From Chloroflexota bacterium (GTDB taxonomy: Bacteria > Chloroflexota > Anaerolineae > UBA4142), in contig JAMCRS010000266.1 of assembly GCA_023380675.1 (NCBI GenBank), positions 1 to 12,414 of the forward strand: DNA of 12,414 bases, in the 5' to 3' direction. A program made the translations under genes and the position numbers. Of this stretch, positions 5,786-12,414 are shown piece by piece. The notes beneath the pieces are model-generated. The model was not told the DNA's origin and did no database searches. It saw only the letters and a program-made list of their open reading frames with translations. Within the stretch, counting starts at the first letter, position 1. Each line of letters starts with the position of its first letter.

Positions 5786-7414
5786 CTATTGCTTTCGTCG
5801 GGCGTCGATGTGGTAAAGGACGTAGACCGGTCCATAAGTGTCAGACACAGTCTCGGTCCGAGGGACGATCGCTTTGGAAGCGAGGTATGTGACAAACGCT
5901 TTTTGCCCTTCCGGATCACCGTAGGTTCCCGTATAAAAAACCCATACCGAGTCCTTCCTCAACGTCGCGTCGATCCGCTCGTAGAACCAATCGGGCATCG
6001 GCGGATGACTGCCATACACAAAGCACTCGGAGGTCTTGACCGTGCCGTCCGAAAAATAGTATATGAGCCGCGCGAGGCCCCAGTCTCCTGAAGTGACACT
6101 CGTTACCTCCTGGTCTTCAAGTTCGCGGGTGAGATCGAAAATCGCAGGGGAAAATCCGCCCGACCCGCGCCAGGCGACAAGTCCACGATAGTCCACGTCC
6201 AATGCATACAGATTGGAGGCGAGCAGAATGGCAATCATCGCGACTCCAAGGTACCGGTTCAGCCGAAAAAACTGCTCGACGAGGTAACCGACCAGGAGGG
6301 TCACGAAGATCAAGACCATCAAGATATGCCACGGCTTTAGTATCGAAAGTGTGATGATGCCGCTGACCGTTATGGATGCGATCGCAGCGATCGAGAACTC
6401 CAGGCCGAATTCGGGTTTTCGACGAACGGCGCCGCGGGCGACCAGCGCGAGCGCCGCCGCCAGCATCAAGCTATTAGGGAGAACATCGGCCAGCGGGTGC
6501 ATTCCCATTTCCGTGAGCGAAGTCCCATCGGTCAGCATGAATACCTGAGTTACGCGCACCCAAAGATTCTGCAGCACCATGCGGTTGTCCGCGCCAGCGC
6601 CAGTGACAGCGGCATTCGCGGCAATGAACTTCACCATTCCCGGTCCATCTTTGAGCAGGTAGAGACTGTATGGAATAGCGCCGACGAAGAACGCGGCGAA
6701 TCCCACCCCGGCGTGCCGGACGAGCGAGGAAATCTCAAGTGGGCGACGTGTTCTGATTTGGGTCAAGCCGGCCACCAGTACGAGCGCGGGCAACCACCAC
6801 AGCCCGTCGAGTCGGATGTTCACGGCGACCCCAAGCATGAGACAGGTCAAATAGAAATAGCTCGGCTTGGCCCTGCGAAAGGCACGGAACGTGAACAAGG
6901 CCATCGCCGCAAAGACCGGCATACGGAGGAACGACGAGAATTCGCCGACGCGGCTGTAAAAGACGGACGCGGGCGCCAACGCAAACAGGGCGGCCGCGAT
7001 CAACCCGATTCGGTCCGAATCCCAGAGCTCCTTGGCCAGCTTGTACACCATAAATGTCGTCAGCGCCGCGGCAAGGATGTTGACGTAGCGAAATAGGAGC
7101 GGATCGAACAAGACCTGCAGAATCCCGAGGTACAAGTAAACGGGCAAGGCCGCCGCGTAGGGGCCGACGGTTAAGGGGAGCTGCCGGCCAAATAGCTGGA
7201 TAAGGGGCTGACCGATGGGTTGGTCCATTTTGACGAGCAGCGCGACGTAGGGCATGTACACTTCGTCGCCCTGCGGCCCTGGCAAGTCGATGTACAAGAT
7301 GCGAATAGCGACGGTCAACGCGACGAGCGCGGCCACGACGATACCGGTGGATCGTTCGAGCATTTTCTGCAGCCGCGGAAAAAAAGGCGCGCGTGGATTG
7401 GAAGGCGCGATCAT
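5786..7414 (-). CDS. GT-C membrane glycosyltransferase, ArnT/PMT (GT39/GT83)-like, 542 residues
   Basis: A polytopic enzyme expected to move a sugar from a polyprenyl-phosphate carrier to an acceptor on the outer face of the membrane. About 11-12 hydrophobic segments are visible, starting at residues 24-42. The first outer loop carries GPQGDEVYMPY (46-56); the Asp-Glu pair here is the family's catalytic-loop signature. Further features are SRVGEFSSFLRM in a second loop and IRLDGLWWLP. The last 135 or so residues, after the final membrane segment, form a hydrophilic outer domain. The start codon ATG (7412-7414) overlaps the upstream stop in an ATGA, and AAGGGGG (7424-7430) lies nine bases ahead, so translational coupling is likely. 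The methyltransferase begins three bases downstream. The class is clear; sugar and acceptor are not. Confidence 0.85.
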   Translation of the reverse strand: MIAPSNPRAPFFPRLQKMLERSTGIVVAALVALTVAIRILYIDLPGPQGDEVYMPYVALLVKMDQPIGQPLIQLFGRQLPLTVGPYAAALPVYLYLGILQVLFDPLLFRYVNILAAALTTFMVYKLAKELWDSDRIGLIAAALFALAPASVFYSRVGEFSSFLRMPVFAAMALFTFRAFRRAKPSYFYLTCLMLGVAVNIRLDGLWWLPALVLVAGLTQIRTRRPLEISSLVRHAGVGFAAFFVGAIPYSLYLLKDGPGMVKFIAANAAVTGAGADNRMVLQNLWVRVTQVFMLTDGTSLTEMGMHPLADVLPNSLMLAAALALVARGAVRRKPEFGLEFSIAAIASITVSGIITLSILKPWHILMVLIFVTLLVGYLVEQFFRLNRYLGVAMIAILLASNLYALDVDYRGLVAWRGSGGFSPAIFDLTRELEDQEVTSVTSGDWGLARLIYYFSDGTVKTSECFVYGSHPPMPDWFYERIDATLRKDSVWVFYTGTYGDPEGQKAFVTYLASKAIVPRTETVSDTYGPVYVLYHIDARRKQ

Positions 7415-10044
7415 GGGTTAGTGCCCCCTTGAAGCACTACGTCGTCGAACCAGACATGGCTGTTCTCGTGCACGCTGACGTACACTTGGGCCAGGACGGC
7501 TCCGTCCGGTGCCGTCGCGGACATCTGATGCCAGGTCCATTCCTCGCCAGCCGGGACCGGGGTCAGGCTAACGTCGATGATCTTCATGTTCGCGTCGAGC
7601 CAGTTGATCTGAAGGCGCGCGGTCTGCTTGGGTTGGTCTGCCCGCGTCCAATGTCCGAGCGTGTATACCTTGCCAGGAGTGACCACGATCCGTTGATACA
7701 TTCCGTCGTTTTCATCCGCGCGGATTCCAACGATGCCGGAGTGGGCATTTGCTCCCGTCCGATCTATCACGGGCTTACCGTAAGCGAACCATCCGTTCGG
7801 GAGTCCATCGCTTCCGAGCTCCTCAAAGCTGCCGTTCGTCAGCTGGTTTTCCGATTGCGCGGGTGAGGCCGAGAGTCTGGAGGGAGCCAGGCGGTACACG
7901 TTGATGCCATGGCGCGCGAATTCCAGGCGGGTGTAGTCGTCGAGAAAGGTCTGATCCAAGACCGAAAGTCGGTACTGGGCCGGGCTCGCGTGCACCTGAT
8001 TCTCGTCGACCAGCAGATAGTCAAAGCCCTGGTGGATCAAGTCGGCAGAGCGTGTCGGTTCCGGGAGCGCCGACGCGGCCAGTTGGGCCGCGCGCGAGCC
8101 GGACAGCCCAAAGATCCGCGAGCGGGTGTACATCCTGAATTCATTGCCGATCGAGAGTACCTTGTGCTCGCCGTCGCCGGCGCGGTCGACGTACTGAAGC
8201 GCATCGTAGACGGGCAGGTACTGGGAAAGAAACTGTGCCGGGCTGGTAACGCCGAAGGCGACCTCATATGGATACCGCTCTGGTATCTGCCAATTCCAGA
8301 GCACGCTGACGAACCGTGTCGTCGGAAGGTAAACTAGGGCGGCCAACAGCGACAGAGCGACCGCAAGCTTGCCGAGGCGCTGCGCGGACAACTCTTGCCA
8401 CACCGCGTCCAAATTCAACGCCGACAGCACCGCGAATAGCGGCACGATGACAAGCACGTAACGTGAGTATTGCGCGATCTTGAACCACAGCACGAGCGCG
8501 GCCAGCCCAAGTCCAAGCAGGACGAGCACACTTCGCCGAAGGCGGCTCGAAAATAATGGAAGGGACCAGGGTAGCGCCGTGAGCGGGAGCGCACCGAGCG
8601 AACCGACCGGGGTTACTTCCGAGTAGGCCGACGTACGTACAACCAGATCCCAAGGCATGCGCGCAAAGTCGACCGGACCGTGGCCGACGCCAAAACTCCC
8701 AAAATTGAAAAAAGTGTCTTGCAGGGGCCAGTCTGGACTGCGGAAGACCGTGTTAAAGTAGGGGAAAATCGGGCTACCGGTCCAGAGCCAGTCGCGCCAG
8801 AGCCACGGCGCGAAGAGGAGGATAGCGGGGAGACCGAAGGCGCAGATGCCAAGTAGAGACCGTCGCGAGAGGCCGCGTCGGAGAAGCAGCGCGACAGTCA
8901 GAAAGAGAGCGACCGGCAATATCACGATGGCGGCATTGAGCTTCGAGCCGAGCGCGAGGCCGCCGAGGATTCCGCCGGCGACCAGCCAGCGATCCTGATC
9001 GTCGATCCACCACACGACAACCGCATAGAGCGAAGCGAAGGCGTAGAAAGCCACGATCAGGTCGATATAAGCGATTCCGGACTCCCAAGTCACGATCGGG
9101 ACGGAAACATAGAGCACGGCCGACACGAGACCCGTCCGCAACCCGCCCAGCCGCTGTCCCAGCGTGAAAGTGAGCAAGGCGGTCATTACGCAATAGGCGA
9201 AATGCATCAATTCCGGCAGAGGTTGCCCGGCCGTTTCCAAGCCGAGCGTAAAAAGCATCTCGCCATAGTGAGCCCAATTGGAACGAAATTCCTCCTGCAC
9301 CTGGACGATGCCATGCTGCTGGACATAGAGAGATGGAACGCTCAGGTGATAGACGAGCGCGTCGAATTGGATAGTTGGTGCGAAGGCCCAAATGAGGCCG
9401 CCCCACAGGCAGACGACAATGCAGGCGAATACAATTGAGGCGAAGCGCAGATCGGTTGTCTGCCACACCGTGCGAGCTCGGGCGGTGAGTTCTGAAAAGG
9501 CACCTCGCAGGGGACGAATGAGCCGAGGAACGAGCAGGACCGTAATCAGCGCAAGCGTGCCGTAGGTGATGGTGGGATAGAGTAAGTGCAGCAAACCCAG
9601 TGCGAGCACGATGAGTGCGAGCAAGCCGAGCCCGAGAGCGAGCGAGAGGAGCGTTCGCTCGAGCCGGGTAGCCGTCGACGCGGGCAAAAGAGCCGAGACA
9701 AACCAACTGCCCAATGCCGTCGCGGCGATCGCAATCCATACGAACATCGCGATCGCCGGTCCGAAGCCGCCGGCGACGATCGTCAACGCGATGAACACGG
9801 CCAGTGTGGCCGCCGTGGCGGCGATCAACGCTTTTCCGCGCCAAAGGGTCGCGCCGAAGAAGATGAGGACAAAGACCGCGACGTAAAACCGGAACCAGAG
9901 GAGATCGTATGGCGATTCATTGATGGGGTGGGACACGGCGCCCAGTCCCGCGACCACCGCGACTCCCACACTCACAAGTACGCCCAAGGTGGCCGCGACT
10001 GCAAAGACGGTGCGCGAACGCCTTTCAAATGGACCTAATCCCAT
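7411..10044 (-). CDS. Large GT-C membrane glycosyltransferase with C-terminal CBM4/9-like domain, 877 residues
   Basis: Three parts are visible. Residues 12-175 hold about six membrane segments preceding the usual GT-C core. From 203 the core begins: one membrane segment, then the outer loop FDALVYHLSVPSLY (227-240) with Asp228 as the likely catalytic-loop acid, then many more segments to about residue 575. A hydrophilic outer region follows (VLSIGNEFRMYTR, then DYLLVDENQVH). Finally, residues 733-877 resemble a CBM4/9 jelly-roll: LTNGSFEELGSDGLPNGW, then YQRIVVTPGKVYTLGHW, APDGAVLAQVYVSV and HVWFDDVVLQGG. Family knowledge predicts a polyprenyl-phosphate sugar donor and reaction outside the membrane; the jelly-roll would face the same side and could hold the growing glycan. 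ATG 10044 lies four bases after the upstream stop, and its own stop overlaps the next start. The usual length for this class is about 500-650, so both ends are extended. Confidence 0.85.
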   Translation of the reverse strand: MGLGPFERRSRTVFAVAATLGVLVSVGVAVVAGLGAVSHPINESPYDLLWFRFYVAVFVLIFFGATLWRGKALIAATAATLAVFIALTIVAGGFGPAIAMFVWIAIAATALGSWFVSALLPASTATRLERTLLSLALGLGLLALIVLALGLLHLLYPTITYGTLALITVLLVPRLIRPLRGAFSELTARARTVWQTTDLRFASIVFACIVVCLWGGLIWAFAPTIQFDALVYHLSVPSLYVQQHGIVQVQEEFRSNWAHYGEMLFTLGLETAGQPLPELMHFAYCVMTALLTFTLGQRLGGLRTGLVSAVLYVSVPIVTWESGIAYIDLIVAFYAFASLYAVVVWWIDDQDRWLVAGGILGGLALGSKLNAAIVILPVALFLTVALLLRRGLSRRSLLGICAFGLPAILLFAPWLWRDWLWTGSPIFPYFNTVFRSPDWPLQDTFFNFGSFGVGHGPVDFARMPWDLVVRTSAYSEVTPVGSLGALPLTALPWSLPLFSSRLRRSVLVLLGLGLAALVLWFKIAQYSRYVLVIVPLFAVLSALNLDAVWQELSAQRLGKLAVALSLLAALVYLPTTRFVSVLWNWQIPERYPYEVAFGVTSPAQFLSQYLPVYDALQYVDRAGDGEHKVLSIGNEFRMYTRSRIFGLSGSRAAQLAASALPEPTRSADLIHQGFDYLLVDENQVHASPAQYRLSVLDQTFLDDYTRLEFARHGINVYRLAPSRLSASPAQSENQLTNGSFEELGSDGLPNGWFAYGKPVIDRTGANAHSGIVGIRADENDGMYQRIVVTPGKVYTLGHWTRADQPKQTARLQINWLDANMKIIDVSLTPVPAGEEWTWHQMSATAPDGAVLAQVYVSVHENSHVWFDDVVLQGGTNP

Positions 10045-10048
10045 CGGG

Positions 10049-11014
10049 TCAATCCCCGCGGTCCAGTAACGATCGAGTATAGAATTCCAGCTCCTGGAAG
10101 CGACGATTCACGGTATGCAAGATGAGTCCAACGGAGACCAAAAGCATGCCGAACACGACGAGGCCGACGGCCAGTATTGCTGTCGGCAGCCGGAGGACCA
10201 AGCCGGTCGTCAGATACTCTGAAATCGGAATCAGTCCCAGTGCCAGGCCGCCGACGACGAGGACGACGCCAGGCAAACCAACGAAGGTTAGAGGCTTGTA
10301 ATCGCGCGCGAGCGCCAGGATCGTCCAGAGTATCTTCGAGCCGTCCCGCACAATGCGAATCTTGGAGCGGCTCCCCGAGCGACGGGGCCGAAGAACCACG
10401 GGGGTCTCGGCTATGCGATAGCCCCGTTCCAGTGCCTTTATCGTCAGCTCGGCCTCAACCTCAAAACCCGTGAGGAACAGCGGTAGGCCCTTGACCAGAC
10501 GCCGATTCATAGCGCGATAGCCGCTCAGGATATCGGTCAGGTGGGTGCCGAAAATACGGTTGACCAGCCGCTGGTACATGACGTTCCCGAATCGATTGAA
10601 CGGATGCAGGGCGCTATTCGTTGCGTCGGCGATGCGGGTCCCCACGACCATATCTGCCTCGTCCGCGAGGATGGGTCCGATTAAGTTGGAAGCACGCTCC
10701 GCCGGGTAAGTATCGTCGCCGTCGACCAAAACGTAGACATCCGCGTCCACGCGCTGAAACATCGATTGCACGACAAAGCCCTTGCCGCGTCGTCTCTCCA
10801 GGAATACATGCGCCCCGGCATCGGCGGCTTGCCGCGCCGATCCGTCCGTAGAGTCGTTGTCGAAGACCACAACCTGAGCGGTCGGGAGCTGGACGTGGAA
10901 ATCACGGACGACCTGCGCGATGGTAGGCTCTTCGTTCAAACAGGGGATTAGAACGACAATTCTTGGGTCGCGCTCCGGATCGCCGGAGCCAAGAGGCGGA
11001 TCGGACAAGATCAT
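10049..11014 (-). CDS. Polyprenyl-phosphate glycosyltransferase, DPM1/GtrB-like GT2 with two C-terminal membrane segments, 321 residues
   Basis: Expected to load a sugar from a nucleotide donor onto undecaprenyl phosphate at the inner face of the membrane. GT2 motifs are VVLIPCLNEEPTI (20-32), VVVFDNDSTDGS (48-59), GKGFVVQSMF (77-86) and VLVDGDDTYP (95-104, the DxD region). DILSGYRAMNRR (161-172) is typical of DPM1/GtrB-like enzymes. Two membrane segments follow at about 243-265 and 275-300, then a basic/acidic tail. The product would be a natural donor for the two GT-C enzymes encoded immediately downstream. ATG 11014 directly abuts GGGAGGG. The TTG two codons later (TTGTCC) would have better spacing, so the start is uncertain by two residues. 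The upstream gene ends 12 bases away and the next begins four bases after its stop. Confidence 0.88.
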   Translation of the reverse strand: MILSDPPLGSGDPERDPRIVVLIPCLNEEPTIAQVVRDFHVQLPTAQVVVFDNDSTDGSARQAADAGAHVFLERRRGKGFVVQSMFQRVDADVYVLVDGDDTYPAERASNLIGPILADEADMVVGTRIADATNSALHPFNRFGNVMYQRLVNRIFGTHLTDILSGYRAMNRRLVKGLPLFLTGFEVEAELTIKALERGYRIAETPVVLRPRRSGSRSKIRIVRDGSKILWTILALARDYKPLTFVGLPGVVLVVGGLALGLIPISEYLTTGLVLRLPTAILAVGLVVFGMLLVSVGLILHTVNRRFQELEFYTRSLLDRGD

Positions 11015-11021
11015 CCCTCCC
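11015..11021 (-). promoter_or_regulatory. Shine-Dalgarno GGGAGGG directly abutting ATG 11014
   Basis: GGGAGGG fills most of the 12-base gap after the upstream stop and touches the ATG without a spacer. Initiation at the in-frame TTG two codons on would give six bases of spacing. This decides between two starts differing by two residues. Confidence 0.4.
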
Positions 11022-11026
11022 AGGGC

Positions 11027-12414
11027 CTAAGGCTTCACCGACAGTTGCACCTTGTTGCTGCGCTGTCCCGTCTGCGGGTCGTAAAGGTAGAGCGTGATCC
11101 AACCCGGCGAGTTCAATTTTCCTTGCGGCACGCGGGCGCTGACGAGCTCAGGCGAACCAAAATCCGTTGGAAGTTGGTCGTTACCAATGACCAAGACCAG
11201 CCCGGGCTTGGCGTTGTGGGTCTTGAACCAGAGCGCCGATGCTCCGTCAGCCTGAGTGTTGAACGATTGACCGAGCGTTACGTTTTGCGGTCCAAAGTCG
11301 ACGATTTGAACTGCCGCAGCTGGCGCGGAATGAGGGCCGGGAAGGTAGATGCCGTACGTTGTGGTTCCGACCTGATAGCTCACGGCCGGGTCGCCGTATT
11401 TGGCGGAGGTGAGAACGATCTCCGAAGCGAACACGCTGTCGTCGAGTTGACCTGACGGCACGATGCTGTAGCTAAAGGCATCCGCGGGGACTTGCCAGAA
11501 TTCGAGCGAAGAGATCATCGTCATCTGATCGATCGGCACATCTTTGTCGACGGCGATCGGAACGGGCGCCGTGCCGCCGCGGGCCAGGACCTGCTCGACC
11601 TCCGCGGCCAATTCCTTTCCGTGCACTGCCTCGGCTTGACCCGCTTCGACCCGGCTGGCGAGATAACCCGTGCCGGCGAGAAAGGCCACGACAACCACGG
11701 CAGTCACGACGAGCGCCGTCTGTCGAGGCGCGAGCGTGTAGATCGCAGCCCCGACGATCAATAGGAAGATCAGCAGCCGCATCAGCGTCCCGAACAAGGG
11801 CAGCGTGTTCGTCGTGAAAGCGATAACGTCCGGAGATACCCACGCGATATTGACGAACGTGGGATTCAGGTTTAGAGGACTGCCGCTGATGAGCATCCGG
11901 TATGAACCGTACAACAGGACCAACGACGCGCCGAGGGCGATCCACGTCAGCGTCACGCGCATGCGGGTGGACAAAGTCCGCAGGCGCCGAACGGAAAGGA
12001 ACGCGGCCACCGGCAGAAGGGGAAACAAATACATGAGATAGCGACCTTCGATGTAGCTCCGATCCGCGTGCAAGCGCGACAGGTAATAGATCGCAGTGGC
12101 GGTGAACGTCGCGGCGAGCAGCACCAGGGCAATTGCGAAAAAGTTTTCGCGGCGGTCGCCGGCCCTGACGCGAGCAAACGGGAAAGCCATGAGTACGGGC
12201 AAATAAGGCGCGCTCCCAATAAGCAGGTACGCAAGGCACACGGTGGACCAAAAGACCAGATCCGCAACCAAGGTGTGACTCGCGATCACGGGCGCCTGCA
12301 ACGCCGCTCGCGCTCCCGCCAATCCGAAAGAGGCCGCGGGCTGGATATTCTGCGAGAGGGTGTAGGCGACCCACGGCGCGTAGACGATGGCGACGCCCGC
12401 CAGGACGAGCGCCG
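11027..12414 (-). CDS. Multi-pass membrane protein (probable GT-C type) with C-terminal Ig-like domain, 5' end outside window
   Basis: The frame is open through the right edge (ALVLAGVAIVYAPWVAYTL at the break), so the N-terminus is missing; the in-frame TTG at 12322 is not a credible start. The 461 visible residues begin with about seven membrane segments. These include an outer loop before YIEGRYLMYLFPLLP, an arrangement seen in the C-terminal half of GT39/GT83-like enzymes. After the last membrane segment comes a long outer region. Its last 92 or so residues look like an Ig-like (IPT/TIG-type) beta-sandwich: VDFGPQNVTLGQSFN, GASALWFKTHNAKPG, LVSARVPQGKL, then PGWITLYLYDPQTGQRSN. The catalytic loop, if present, would lie outside the window, so the enzyme call is inference from fold and context. 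The stop is 12 bases before the DPM1-like gene, and the two are probably cotranscribed. Confidence 0.75.
   Translation of the reverse strand, partial: ALVLAGVAIVYAPWVAYTLSQNIQPAASFGLAGARAALQAPVIASHTLVADLVFWSTVCLAYLLIGSAPYLPVLMAFPFARVRAGDRRENFFAIALVLLAATFTATAIYYLSRLHADRSYIEGRYLMYLFPLLPVAAFLSVRRLRTLSTRMRVTLTWIALGASLVLLYGSYRMLISGSPLNLNPTFVNIAWVSPDVIAFTTNTLPLFGTLMRLLIFLLIVGAAIYTLAPRQTALVVTAVVVVAFLAGTGYLASRVEAGQAEAVHGKELAAEVEQVLARGGTAPVPIAVDKDVPIDQMTMISSLEFWQVPADAFSYSIVPSGQLDDSVFASEIVLTSAKYGDPAVSYQVGTTTYGIYLPGPHSAPAAAVQIVDFGPQNVTLGQSFNTQADGASALWFKTHNAKPGLVLVIGNDQLPTDFGSPELVSARVPQGKLNSPGWITLYLYDPQTGQRSNKVQLSVKP

Noticed and set aside
8774..9844. 356-codon open frame on the minus strand in another phase
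   Set aside because: It is fully inside the 877-residue GT-C gene. Its product is Arg/Ser-rich with no membrane segments or motifs, while the main frame shows both.

Overview
This is a glycan-biosynthesis block from a fairly GC-rich bacterium (roughly 60% GC by eye). Every credible gene lies on the minus strand, so transcription runs from high to low coordinates. The lineage cannot be fixed from the sequence. The gene style (GT-C enzymes, fused glycosyltransferases, a GH26-like secreted protein) fits an uncultivated soil-type phylum such as Chloroflexota, Eremiobacterota or Dormibacterota, but this is a guess. No RNA genes, mobile elements, CRISPR arrays or tandem repeats were seen.

Layout in order of transcription. 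(1) 12414-11027: C-terminal part of a multi-pass membrane protein, cut by the window edge, ending in an extracytoplasmic Ig-like domain. (2) 11014-10049: polyprenyl-phosphate sugar synthase-like GT2 with two C-terminal membrane segments. (3) 10044-7411: very large GT-C membrane glycosyltransferase with extra N-terminal membrane segments and a C-terminal CBM4/9-like jelly-roll. (4) 7414-5786: second GT-C enzyme of ArnT/PMT type, overlapping gene 3 by an ATGA. (5) 5782-5072: class I SAM methyltransferase. (6) 4930-3590: cytoplasmic GT4-type glycosyltransferase. (7) 3574-1291: what was or is one 760-residue GT2-membrane-GT4 fusion, now split by a one-base frameshift near 3001. After a 193-base gap holding a perfect 14-base palindrome and a candidate promoter comes (8) 1097-1: a secreted GH26-like protein cut by the left edge, whose expected catalytic nucleophile Glu is Gln.

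Genes 1 to 5 are packed with gaps of 3 to 12 bases or an overlap, so they look like one operon. Gene 6 sits 141 bases further on, possibly behind its own promoter, and gene 7 follows it by 15 bases. The inferred division of labour is as follows. Cytoplasmic GT2/GT4 enzymes extend a lipid-linked glycan. The DPM1-like GT2 loads sugar onto a polyprenyl phosphate. The two GT-C enzymes use such lipid-linked sugars on the outer face of the membrane. The methyltransferase could modify or cap the glycan. Proteins with outward-facing CBM-like, Ig-like and GH26-like modules could hold or process the product. No flippase, polymerase or export gene is visible, so the cluster probably continues beyond the right edge.

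The points most worth a second look are the GT2-GT4 fusion and its frameshift, the nucleophile-lacking GH26 homologue at the end of the cluster, and the GT-C enzyme carrying its own carbohydrate-binding-like domain.
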